DNA of 64,000 bases from Corynespora cassiicola (taxonomy: Eukaryota > Ascomycota > Dothideomycetes > Pleosporales > Corynesporascaceae): positions 930,001-994,000 of the forward strand of contig JAEUWY010000008.1 in the NCBI GenBank assembly GCA_022059125.1, in the 5' to 3' direction. Of the stretch, positions 54,455 to 64,000 are shown one piece after another. Below the pieces are notes generated by a model. The model saw only the letters and a program-made list of their open reading frames with translations. It was not told the origin of the DNA and ran no database searches. A program made the position numbers and the translations under genes. Each line of letters starts with the position of its first letter. Position 1 is the stretch's first letter.

Positions 54455-55230
54455 CTCAGCAGATATCTTGTACAAAGACGAATGAGTTACCAATCAAACG
54501 CTGTCGAAGTGACTGGTTAGATGTATTGACAAAGGCATGAACGAAAAGGGTATGAAAAGCGGTTGTGTATGGGGAGACTGAGATGGAGCGCTTCTAGGAT
54601 CTTGAGCATACTGATAACTAGGCTGCGAATGGTGGACCATATCGGGACGCGACGCGTCAGTGCCGTGTAGGCGTATCAACGTCGGAGCATTCAAGCGTGT
54701 CGGAATGCTGTTGTAACTGTCCGTAGGCGCGAACTGAGGGCAGCCGTTTGTGATTGGACTGTCAGTCCTGGAATGGAAAACAAGGTTATGGGGAATCAAA
54801 TACAGCCCACCACTGATCTCTTCGACACCCCCGGTACGTACCAAGCGGGCAGTCTCAATTAAACTGTCCCCACAATGAAACAGAAGGCTCACAAAGCAAG
54901 CTTTATCCATGATGTGATCCGTTAGATGGGTCAACGCTACCGAGGAGTAGAGCCCTCCGGAGCCGACTGCCTTGCTAAAGGGTGTATGAAATATAACATA
55001 TTTCCCGCTGTGGGAAGTGGCACCCAGCCAGCTGGTAGTTTACGGTAAAAGACTGCCCGATCCGAATGTTCTGCATCGTTGATACGCGGCCCGAGATCGA
55101 GTAGCGTAAGTAGTAGTTCGGCAAGGGAGCTTGGCTGACATTACACAGCAGAGGGACAGTCAGCGCCCCGTCAAGAACACTGATTAGAATTTGAGATGCA
55201 GGATTCTTTGGGTAAAGCCTAGTCGGTAAG
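54455..55230. other. Promoter region of the giant gene and 3' end of the SDR gene
   Basis: Both flanking genes lie on the minus strand, so this holds the SDR 3' end and the giant gene's promoter. A minus-strand frame at 54494-54934 (ATG about 24 bases in) is open but shows no domain. No TATA box is clear. Confidence 0.4.
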
Positions 55231-56212
55231 CTACATTTTTGAAGCCCGCAGCTTGGTGCTGTCGACTCTCTGCCCCTCATCTGCCTGCTCTTTGACCGTA
55301 AGATCTGGAAACTCGGCTGGCATGATCCGCCGCGGCTTGGACCCTGGCACAACATTGTACTTTTCGAAATCCGTGACACCAGTCTTGCGCAGGAAATCTT
55401 CATCTAGCTCAAGACAGCCATTTACGTCGGGAGCTGGGGCACGAAGCATAGCCAGAATCGCGTCGGAATAGATGGTCGGCTTCCTGAGGTCATTCAAGCT
55501 TTCTCGTGCTACATTGTCTGTGGCCGCTGATTGGATCGCAACCGCGGGCCAGATGCTGGTAATGGCCATGTCTTTCTTGCCCTCGCGTTCCCAGTCCATG
55601 GCTAAGCCTTTGGTGAGCACGCTCATGCCAATCTTGCCCATTGCATAGGCTGTCTTTCCTCGAAAAAAGCGCGAGTAAATCGGTGGGCTGACCACGATCA
55701 AGCGACCCTTCCATCCATTTTTTTCAAATTGGGGGAGGGCCGCCTGTACGGTGCCGTAAAGCCCTTCGACGTTGACGCGTTGCATCAACTGGAATCTCTT
55801 CATTGGTGTCTTTTCAACACTTGCCCACCATATAGCGCCGGAATTATAGACTAGGACGTCCAGGCGACCGTAAGTCGCAACAGTCTGCTCTATCATGCGT
55901 TGTATGCTGCCATAGTCTCGAGTGTCAACGACAATGGCTGTCGCGTCTCCTCCCACCTCTCGTATCTCGCGTTCGACGGTGGATATGGTCGAGTATTTCG
56001 AATTGGGATCGGGCGGGAATGGGTGTACTTTGGACGCGTCGGACGTGCTCTTTGCTGCGACAACGACTGGACAAGAGGTTAGCAGGCGCAAAACCACGCA
56101 GCGGCGCCTACTCACCGGCATACCCGTTTTTGGCCAAATCGATGGCCACTTGCCTCCCAATCCCTCTTGAAGCTCCTACGACGAGGGCAACCTGCCTCCG
56201 TGACGGCGCCAT
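55231..56212 (-). CDS. Short-chain dehydrogenase/reductase, HSDL2-like, with peroxisomal C-terminus
   Basis: NAD(P)-dependent oxidoreductase of unknown substrate. Exons 56212-56116 and 56066-55231 give 310 residues. The cofactor motif is LVVGASRGIGRQVA (TGxxxGxG type, residues 9-22). Exon 1 ends at KNGYA and joins VVVAAKSTSD. VDTRDY, LVYNSGAIWW (NSG for NNAG), VVSPPIYS with the catalytic Ser, and the YAMGK catalytic Tyr/Lys pair follow in order, then SIWPAVAIQSAAT. Long specificity loops resemble the HSDL2 group, which is peroxisomal in animals. The protein ends in SKM, which fits the PTS1 pattern (S/A/C)(K/R/H)(L/M). It is divergent from the GST kappa gene across 372 bp. Confidence 0.88.
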
Positions 56213-56584
56213 GAAGTAATCCCACTCTTGAGCTCCCGTAGGACTGCTGGAGAACGGAATGGAGAATGATGGCACTCGAAGAGCTAGACGAGCCTTCAGC
56301 CCTTGCCGCAAGGAGTTGCACTCCCTATACACGACCACGCGGCAGTCATACCAGCGTAAGTTGGTAGCTGGCTACGCTGTAAGGTATTGTCGTGATGAAT
56401 CGAGGTAAGACGGAGCACGATTACTGATAGCTTCAAGCTCCAACCGTGAACCTCGGCTGCCAAGCCGGTATCAGCAAGCTCTCCCCGCAAAACACATGCA
56501 CCCCATCAGGACGGCCGCGACTACATAAGCGGTTCTGCCAGTTTACGGGGCTTTGCATTGCACCGAAACCCACTGGATTACAAA
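56213..56584. promoter_or_regulatory. Divergent promoter between SDR and GST kappa
   Basis: Only 372 bases separate the two ATGs, so both promoters overlap or are shared. No TATA box or known operator is recognised. Confidence 0.5.
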
Positions 56585-57732
56585 ATGTCAAGCAAAATTA
56601 CGTGCTATCTGGACTGCGGTGCGTGCTCTACTGCGACGGCGACTGGTCGCTTCGCCGCGCCTCTCACCGAGATAAACTAATCATACCAGTCTCGCCATAT
56701 TCGTACTTTGCTCTCCTGTACCTGGAGAAGAATAGGAAGATCCTCGAGTCGCACGATGTAGAAATCGAGTAAGTTGCCTCTCCAGAGGGTCTGCATCTGG
56801 ATCAACCGTGTTTCAATCACCCCAATCCGTCTCCCCCCGTGTGAGACCTACCCATTCAGGTCTCCTTCAAACAAGCACCACCCAGGCCCATACCCGATTC
56901 AATAGTTCTCCAAGCCAGGATGGTTCCTGACACAGGAACAGTATAGTTCCCGTCTTCCTTGGCGGCATCAATGTCGGCAGCGGTACGTCCCTTCCCCGTC
57001 CGTTCCTCGCTAGCCCATCCACAGCGTCAAGGAACCTTAAGAATAGGCCATAGCCTGACTAGCCCTGTTCCTATCATGCAGGCAACCAGCCGCCATGGAA
57101 GCTCCCCGCAAAAGCCGCGTACAGCGTGTTTGACAGCGCCCGAGCGAAGCGATACTTTGGCGCACCCAACGTCAAGACGCCAGATTTCTTCCCCATCATG
57201 TCGCTACTTCCGCAGCGGGCCTTGGTGTTCGTCAAGGAGAAGCATGCATCCGCTTTTGTGCAGACGTTCTTAGATCTGTACAAGGAGATGTGGGAGAATG
57301 GGCTGGATGTTAGCAAACCAGATGTTCTCGTCCAGGTACTCTCCAAGCGCTATGATGAGAAAGAGGTCAAGGAGATCATGGAAAAGGCAAACGACCCAGC
57401 GTACAAGCAGAAGCTTAATGACAACACGAAGGAAGCATTGGATCGCGGCGCGTTTGGCGGTCCGTGGTTCTGGGTGAAGAACTCGAAGGGGAGTGAGGAG
57501 CCATTCTTTGGAAGTGACAGGTGAGTACTCGTTTCTTCTCGAACGTGGGGGTTCTCTGGTATGGTCTCTTAGGAGACGGAAACGGCAGCGCCAAACGCGA
57601 ATATGCGAACGATGGGCGGGATCTTTGAACCATGGCGCTGATCTTCGGTGCAGATTCCACTACATGTGGGAGTATTTAGGGCTGCCATACGTGGATCTGG
57701 AGGTGCTACCGGTAACAAAGGCAAAGATATAA
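56585..57732 (+). CDS. Kappa-class glutathione S-transferase / DsbA-like (HCCA isomerase family)
   Basis: GST kappa enzymes conjugate or isomerise with glutathione in mitochondria and peroxisomes. Five exons, 56585-56618, 56690-56768, 56942-56982, 57082-57520 and 57654-57732, give 223 residues, close to the usual 220-226. The tiny first exon encodes MSSKITCYLDC and joins VSPYSYFALLYLEKN, placing the active-site Ser in the SPYS motif at residue 13. IVPVFLGGINVGSG|NQPPWKLPAKA and ARAKRYFG follow, then the helical insert, and the C-terminal thioredoxin half ends with GAFGGPWFWV (cis-Pro region), EPFFGSDR|FHYMWEYLG. The end is AKI, a tripeptide known to act as a peroxisomal signal in Candida tropicalis trifunctional enzyme. 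All five junctions restore family sequence. Confidence 0.9.
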
Positions 57733-59778
57733 TGCGATGAGTCAGTGTGGGGGCAGTATGATCTCTCCTATTTTTGCCGTCAGCAATCCAAGGATTTCTA
57801 CAGAATCCAGGAAAGTGACATAGTGTATTAGGCTGGCAAATTTTTCCATTGATAGGCCAACCCTACGAAAGATGCAACATTGCTTGCATGGCGAAAAGAT
57901 TGCATCACTTTTTCACATCAAATCATGCAGAAGACTCGGTGGATGAAGTTTTGTCGTATCTTTAGACTCTGCATGGTGGCGGTTGTGTGACACATTCAGC
58001 GTGTGCCACTGCATATCGCTCATAGGTACGGACATTGACATCTTCACAGTAACACAGCTCCGAAACAAGGTCCTCAGGCCATTTAAGTCTTGCCAACGGC
58101 CCCTGGCTGGACTCATGCAGTAGCAGGCACAGTGCGGCATCTTGCAGGTCGGCCGGGCGCCTACGGATATCGCGGGTAGTTACGAGCCCAAGTTGCGATT
58201 TCTGGAAGGTCAATGGTCACTATATTATTCGTTTTTGCTGGGAATCTCGTGGGGTATACGGATCGGGGTGTAGTTGCGGATTGCTACATCTGAGCAGAGC
58301 CCAATCTCTCTGGAAAATCATGTTACACATGAAGCACTTTGATCGGGTGCATTTTAAAGCAAGATTTATCTGATAGGGGAGATATTAGACCAATAATCGT
58401 GAAGTGAGAACTCACTCCATGCTTGTAACCATTATCACGTGTCACCGCTGCACGATACCGGGGTGGCACATGAGGCTACCAGATCCCGGGAGCGATCATC
58501 ATCATTCGACGGCGAGAGCGGCGCAAAGAAAACGCCCGACAGGCCCTATCCGGACACGCCGTGGGTGCCTGGTCCTCACCAGGGTTTGACATGCAGCTGC
58601 CCGTTCGCATATGCACGTCAAGCCAAACACAACCATAAGTGCTCCCTGCCAGCTCAGCTAGGTCCAGAAGAGCAATCTTCGGATGGCTCAAGCTTCAGCA
58701 GCCACCGCTGATAGGCTGATGGCAAAGAAACAGAGCCAGATAGCAAGGCTGAGTGGATAAAGTCTGCCACGTTCCAGGTCAAGGTCTAACATCGCTGCTG
58801 TCGATGCAGTCCATCATCGTCCTCATATCCTGACTGTCATATCCAAGCCATTTTGCAATCCAAGGATCAATGTGCCGGCGGCACGCTCTAATTCCCGCGT
58901 CAATCCCGTAATTGATATGGCGTGAGACGTGGGAGTCTAGCAGGCCAGTGCGGAACCAAGCCAAATGCTTCCGTTGTTATGGTGGGAGGCATGGGAGGCG
59001 GTCAAACGCAGAACCGCCGCACCCAGAGAGGCACCAGCGATGTCTTAGATATAAGGGAACTTTCTCCGCCACTGATGTCCCCCGCCATGTGATCCCTTCT
59101 GAATTGTTCGGTAGCTTCGGCTTCCTTTGCGCTTTGTTCCTGCCTGTCCACCATTTGTACGTGTTCATCGCATCAAGGATCCATCCGGCCAAACCTCACG
59201 AGTCTATCTCGCTAACGTCAGATTAGTGTGTTTGTGCATGTTCATGCGGTCTCTGGATCGAAAGCCATCCGTATACTACCGGGATTTCGTGGCAAAGTGG
59301 TTAGTAGATGTCTTCACGTACCTGGTTGAATTAGCGTGCTAATCATGTAACTGATAAGTAAGGTAGGTGGGCTTCGAGTTGTGGGATTTAGATGCCCAGG
59401 CCGCCCTTCTTCATTCACTTCCTCTGCGCAAAACTGCACCAGCTGCAATAAGGCCCAGCACGACGCGTTCGGCTAAACAGCTGTCGGTGAGAGCAGCCCA
59501 CCTCCATTTCTTTACTGCATCTTGATTTGCCCTGGCCTCTTACCCTCCTGGTAAATGAGAGCAAATGGTACGGCCCCATTACGTGAATGATCAAATTTGC
59601 TGCCCAAAGGCACGGCTCCTACCATTGATTCTTCACGGGAGACCTCGTGAATCCCTTTGAAGTCTTTGAGAGCCCGTGTGAAGGGCGGTAAAGCGGGGCA
59701 GATCGGGTTCAGTCGTGACCTCGAATGTGAGAGGCTGTCAGTGGTTCTTATACAGACGCAGGCACCTCCACCGCTACC
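57733..59778. other. Intergenic (2 kb), no gene recognised
   Basis: Frames on both strands are under 105 codons and without domains. No RNA gene, repeat or transposon end is evident. The right end holds the promoter of the Myb-like gene. Confidence 0.45.
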
Positions 59779-61499
59779 ATGTCACAACTGCTCTCCCTAT
59801 ACCCCACCGCTGGAGGATTCTGCGACTCTCAACCCGACCACGGCCAGTATCCGGCTCCATACACCGACGATTTCTCCACGGCTATGGGCAGCACATTTAC
59901 TGAGGTTGCGAACGTACGGGAGCCGGCCATGGCGCGAGCACCGGTGGTAAGTCCAACGGCCGACGAGCTCTGAAGCGAAGCTAACAGAAGTTGCAGTGCC
60001 ATCAGAGCCAGCTGAAGCATCCCCAAGGCGAGAGCATGATGAGTTCAAACGCCTGGCCCTTTTACCCCACGATACCTGCAAACGCGCAGTCATACCCTCT
60101 TTCCCCCGCCAACAGCGTCGCGACGACCAAAGGAAGCGCATCGTCATACCCGGTCGATGGTGGCGTGTCGTCATATTCGGTGTGGGGAAAGGCATCGCCG
60201 CACCCCTCTGGTGTTGCACCTGCATGGAGCAGCCATCCGGTGTCTGAGCCTTTCATCATGCCTGAGCAGGACCAACAAATCAGCCCCAACGATGACATGG
60301 TTCGATATGCGACCTTCGCGAACCGACCAGCTGTAATGGGAAAATCTGGATCAGACAATGTCTTGCTGTTTCCGTGGGGTTCGTCTGGCTTCATGGGCCT
60401 GCCATCTCAGGCTCGTGTCTTCAGTCGCTCCGAGTTAGATACACATGTCTCGTCGCTGTCGCCAAAGAGCCTTCCTAGCAATTCCGACAACGAATCGTCC
60501 TTCAATATTGATGGAGAGATGCACCACCCTCCATCCAATGGAGTATGGCCAAATGTCACCACAGCACAATATCCAACCATCAAAGAGTCTTCGCCACAGC
60601 ACATGCAGCTGCCACTACTGAGTGAAAGCCATAACATGGCCAGCCAAGACTCGGCCAGTCAGCATGCCAGCCTGTCCATGTCAGTCCCAATGTACGGCAC
60701 GGGTAACGGAGCATTGGAAAACATGACCACGGGCCAAAACAACATGACCATACCAGTACCCTATTTCCGGCACCTGTCGAATGGCCACCAGGTATTCTGG
60801 CCAGTACAAGGCAATCCAAATGCGTCGCAGATGCCATCCATACTACCGTCGTCCAACCAAGGACACAACTCTTTCTCATTCAGCCAAAACGAGGCTCTGA
60901 TGCCGTACCCAGTCTCAGCTCTCCCAAGCCGCACACGAGCTTCGGGTCGACAATGGGCTGAGATAGATAACACTGATGACCAACCTCAACCGTCTCAACG
61001 GCCGTCCATCCTCCCGAAAGACATCCAGGCCCAGCGCAAAGAAGAAGACGAGGTTTTGCTCAAGGGCAAGGCCGAGGGCCTGACCTACAAAGAGATCAGG
61101 AAGAGATTGAAGACTGCAGTCGCCGAGTCAACCCTGAGGGGTCGCTTCAGGTCTCTGACCAAGGCGCGCAAGGACCGGGTCCGGAAGCCAGTCTGGACCA
61201 GCATTGATGTAAGTATCCATTTTGAATTTCCTGCTCAAGTCATCGAGTCTAGTTTCGAAGCCGAAATATTGTAGATACTTACTCGCTCCTCTTTTCTTCA
61301 GGTCAAACTCCTGCGCGAAATCGTCTTGGAAGAAATGGACAGGACCGACGACGGCACCCGTGCCCTGTCACGCAAGCAGCTAGCCAGCAAGCTTTCCTGG
61401 AAGAAGGTCGCAGACTACATTGCCGAAAATGGCGGTACCTACCACTTTGGGAACTCGACGTGCAAGAAGAAGTGGGTAGAGCTTGAGTCGCTCCGCTGA
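59779..61499 (+). CDS. Myb/SANT-like DNA-binding protein, putative fungal transcription factor
   Basis: Exons 59779-59946, 59997-61208 and 61302-61499 give 525 residues. The first 390 residues are Ser/Pro/Asn/Gln-rich and disordered, as in many transcription activators. Residues about 397-447 form a helix-turn-helix-like unit (QRKEEDEVLLKGKAEGLTYK, EIRKRLKTAVAESTLRGRFR). A second unit at about 450-525 spans the last intron (KPVWTSIDV|KLLREIVLEE, LSWKKVADYIAENGGTYHFG, CKKKWVEL), with Trp spacing like Myb repeats. The intron in the second unit is needed to keep its sequence. Target genes are unknown. The upstream gene is 2 kb away and the next gene is in the same orientation. Confidence 0.78.
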
Positions 61500-62266
61500 T
61501 AGGCTCGATCGCGTTAGCCACACTTCGACGATTTGGGTGGTACTGAAGATGTTGGCGGTATACTATCTTACACTATGGTTAGCCTTTCATGTGGCTTTTG
61601 CTTACATTCTTTCTGCTAGGGATATCATTTTCAGTTGCGAGTGTCGAACAAACAGAGTTATGCCCATCTCTCATGTATACTCTGTATGATTTTCTTTACA
61701 TCTGTCTAGGCGGGCGTCAATTGAACTCCTATTGAGTCTTGTTATTGTACTTTCGCATGGAGGCTTTGGCGATTATGGCGTGCACAAGGCCCTTTGCACG
61801 ACTGCCTGGCTGGTTGGGGACGCAGTAGGTCGGACGGAATTCAGCCTGGATCGCCATGATGAGGGCTGCCTGATCGATTTGCTCATTACCTTTGAATGGC
61901 TAGACCAAGTGTTTTTTGTTTCTATTTCAGCATGTCAGCATTGTACTACGGCTATGGCGAGCCGATCTGTTCGATTGTTCCTTTGGGTGATTCTCCAGGT
62001 GGCTTAGATGATTGCAAGACGATATTATGTTTCTTTTGAGGAGCGGTACTTTGCTGAATGAAATATGTAAGGTTCATAAAGGATTTGCTGATGAAAAACA
62101 TTCTCCTAAGACTGGGACTGATGATAAATAACGACAACTTTGACGAAAAGGACCAAGAGCAGAGAGATGAGACGATAAACCACCGATGAGGTCAGTGCAC
62201 GGAACGTTCCGAGAGCAACAACACCCCACCACCACCACGTTTCCCCACCATTAGCCGTCAACCCCC
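61500..62266. other. Intergenic, no gene recognised
   Basis: 3' region of the Myb-like gene and promoter of the Ap4A phosphorylase gene. An ACC-rich run at about 62220-62250 lies in the leader. No other feature is seen. Confidence 0.45.
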
Positions 62267-63354
62267 ATGAAAATGCTCCTAGGACTCTCGGAAGCGCTTC
62301 CCAGCCTCGTGGGAGCAAAGTTCAGCTCGGCCAAGGCGACAAAGAGCCTAATCTTCTCGCCGACCGAACTAGCCATCATCCACACCTCCACCGGAATCCC
62401 CGTACGCGCCTCCAAACCTTACATCACCACCACCGCACCACACACTCACCACCCCCACAGTTCCAACTCCGCTACTGTCCCTCCTTAGCAAAGAAACCTC
62501 AGCCCAAAAAGGAGCCCCCAAACCCAGACCATGGCGGCCCACCACCGAAGAAATTCGACCCCTTCGACAATCCCCCCGCCGACCTGCACATCGCAGACAT
62601 CCCCCAGCGCCCCGACCCACCCCCAACCCACCTCCTCGTCCTAAACAAATTCCCCATCATCCCCCAGCACTTCATCCTCGCCACAAAAGCCAACAAGCCG
62701 CAGACCCACGCCCTGGAAGCAGACGACTTGGCCGCCGCGCACGCCTGTCTGCGCGCCTGGACCGCCGCGGACCCGCAGCGCAGGTTGTTTGCGTTTTTCA
62801 ACTCGGGCGAGTGTTCGGGGGCGAGTCAGCCGCATAGGCATTTGCAGTTTTTGCCCGAGGAGAGTATGCGCGATGGCGATGGCGACGGCGGGGGGTGGTC
62901 GTTGTTGCTGGACTTGATCCTCGCGCAGCAAGGACATGGGCTTTCGCTCCCGTTTGCGCACTTTGCGGTTGCGCTTCCTGAGGAACCGTCGGCGGAGCAG
63001 CTGCAGAGTGCGTATGCGAAACTGTATACCGCTGCGGTTGCGGCGTCGGCGGCGGCGGGTGTCCTTCCTGCGTCTGCGACTCCGGCTATGGAGGGGGAGC
63101 TTCCCTTGAGCTATAACCTCGCTCTTACACTTTCTGGCATGGCGATTATCCCGCGGCGCGCTGAGGGGTGCATGTTGCGCCGTAATGATGGGACTGAAGT
63201 CGGGTTCGTGGCGCTGAACGGCACGGTGCTGGGGGGTACGTTGATGGTGAAGGGGCAGGAGGAGTGGGAGTACTTGCGTGGAGGGGAGGGGAGGTTGAAT
63301 AAGGTGTTGGCTGGGATTGGAGTGCCGTGGAAGGGGGAGGGGGCAAGTTTGTAA
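62267..63354 (+). CDS. APA2: Diadenosine tetraphosphate (Ap4A) phosphorylase / ATP adenylyltransferase
   Basis: Splits Ap4A with phosphate into ATP and ADP and so limits dinucleotide signal levels in the cytosol. Exons 62267-62401 and 62461-63354 give 342 residues, typical of yeast Apa1/Apa2. The N-terminal half has KATKSLIFSPTELAIIHTSTGIP|FQLRY and a Pro-rich linker, cut here by the intron, then NPPADLHIADIP and LLVLNKFPIIPQHFILAT. The HIT-like catalytic motif is SGASQPHRHLQFLP near residue 165-175, with the HxHxQ-type core HRHLQ. The C-terminal part has SYNLALTLSGMAIIPRR and LNGTVLGGTLMVK, the conserved ATP adenylyltransferase C-terminal domain. It is 350 bp from, and convergent with, the RS-repeat gene. 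Confidence 0.9.
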
Positions 63355-63703
63355 GGGATAAGCAAACATGGGTGAGAGCTAGTTTGAAGATGCGCTCTGC
63401 CTTTTTTTGTCCCCGTTGTAGATTACGGATGGTTGAAATCCAGACTTGTAAAGTCGAATCATCACATTCATCATCCAAATATAAATCAATGGTGTTTATC
63501 AATGGTTCTCAGTCACCCAAGTCGTTAGACTCCCCTATCGCTTATCTAGTGATGGCTACTACTCAATTTCCCATGTCCATGTCCGTTCAACCAGCGCTCA
63601 ATCACATACTAATTACAATTATGTTCCACTCATGGCGGAGCCTTTCCCCCAAATTCTCGATTGGCTCATGCACAGAACTAATTTCCCTAATACTTCTTCC
63701 CAT
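63355..63703. other. Convergent 3' region, no gene recognised
   Basis: Between the stops of the Ap4A phosphorylase and the RS-repeat gene. The frame at 63327-63707 has no protein-like features. Confidence 0.45.
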
Positions 63704-64000
63704 TTAAGGGCTCCTTTCTCCCCTTGAAGGCGATGGGGTACTTGAAACTCTTCTCCGTCTCGGTGATAGCAAATTCGACTCTTTCATACGCTTCGGTGGT
63801 GGCGAAGCAGAATCCCTAGGACGACGGGGTGGCGGTGATGCAGAATCCTTAGGACGGCGAGGGGGGGGTGATGCAGAATCCCTAGAACGACGGGGAGGTG
63901 GTGATGGAGAATCCCTAGGACGACGAGGGGGCGGTGATGGAGAATCCCTGGGTCGCTTTGGCGGGGAGTCATCATACTTGCGCCTCGGCGGGCTCCTCGA
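63704..64000 (-). CDS. C-terminal end of an RS/SPPP-repeat protein, probably a splicing-related factor (5' part outside window)
   Basis: The last 98 codons and a TAA are visible; the frame is open to the window edge. The visible part begins SRSPPRRKYDDSPPKR and contains five 11-residue units of type PRDSxSPPPRR, then a tail KRMKESNLLSPRRRRVSSTP and GERSP at the stop. Alternating Arg and Ser-Pro is the substrate pattern of SR-protein kinases and marks nuclear speckle or spliceosome proteins. Bud13/Cwc26 and other splicing factors carry similar repeats, but in those the repeats precede a folded C-terminal domain that is absent here, so I do not name it. An intron near the end cannot be excluded. 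Confidence 0.6.
   Translation of the reverse strand, partial: SRSPPRRKYDDSPPKRPRDSPSPPPRRPRDSPSPPPRRSRDSASPPPRRPKDSASPPPRRPRDSASPPPKRMKESNLLSPRRRRVSSTPSPSRGERSP
63788..63952 (-). repeat. Five tandem 33-bp units (RS-type 11-residue repeat)
   Basis: Five units of exactly 33 bases code PRDSPSPPPRR twice, then SRDSASPPPRR, PKDSASPPPRR and PRDSASPPPKR. The DNA units are nearly identical, so recent slippage or unequal crossing over is likely. Confidence 0.75.

Noticed and set aside
54455..54493. Upstream extension of the giant ORF to a TTG
   Set aside because: There is no ATG in this part, and the ATG at 54454 gives a clean signal peptide.
54494..54934. 146-codon minus-strand ORF upstream of the giant gene
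   Set aside because: Open but with no domain, no good start context and no splice partner; probably promoter sequence.
1..64000. tRNA, rRNA, CRISPR arrays and intact transposons
   Set aside because: No cloverleaf with A and B boxes, no rRNA words, no spaced direct repeats and no reverse transcriptase or transposase motifs were seen by eye; a tRNAscan or repeat search would be the decisive test.

Overview
This window reads as nuclear DNA of a filamentous ascomycete (Pezizomycotina; a Dothideomycete is my guess, but no marker here fixes the class). The reasons are genes split by short introns (47-173 bp, GT-AG, CTRAY-type branch sites), pyrimidine-rich leaders, no operons, and fungal families: an Nto1-like PHD protein, DUF3431, an AAAP permease, a fungal BVMO and fungal Myb-like and kinase proteins. 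I recognise 22 protein-coding loci including two cut by the window edges, one protein-kinase pseudogene and one doubtful ORF. I see no rRNA, tRNA, CRISPR array or intact transposon. Exon borders were worked out by hand from splice signals and family continuity.

Layout. 0-18.5 kb is housekeeping: the 3' end of an unknown gene, an RBR-type E3 ligase, NTO1 (NuA3 histone acetyltransferase scaffold), an RRM/RGG RNA-binding protein, a DUF3431 membrane protein, an unknown 617-aa protein, a small O6-alkylguanine-DNA alkyltransferase and a TPR-like protein. 18.5-22.2 kb is an AT-richer pocket with a decayed serine/threonine kinase gene. 22.5-28 kb carries ribophorin II/SWP1 and a patatin-type triacylglycerol lipase. 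29.3-41.8 kb is an accessory-looking metabolic stretch: O-methyltransferase, threonate-dehydrogenase-like oxidoreductase, class II aldolase, secreted GH43 arabinanase, maleylacetate-reductase-like dehydrogenase, Baeyer-Villiger monooxygenase and amino-acid permease. Two pairs there are divergent and may share promoters.

44.3-54.5 kb is one intronless ORF of about 10.1 kb coding a secreted protein of about 3,370 residues. It has about 35 copies of a short motif, roughly P-L-(I/V)-x-x-S-L-(D/S)-L-G-L-G-L, spaced by Ser/Thr-rich linkers, two Cys-rich PAN/apple-like modules, one chitin-binding (CBM18-like) module and an acidic, Trp-rich C-terminus. It is the most unusual object in the window. 55.2-57.7 kb holds a divergent pair (an HSDL2-like SDR and a kappa-class GST), both ending in peroxisome-type tripeptides. 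59.8-64 kb holds a Myb-like DNA-binding protein, an Ap4A phosphorylase and the end of an RS-repeat protein.

Functional links are inferred from neighbourhood only: possible aromatic-ketone catabolism (BVMO plus maleylacetate-reductase-like), C4 sugar-acid catabolism (dehydrogenase plus aldolase), and a possible peroxisomal module (SDR plus GST kappa).
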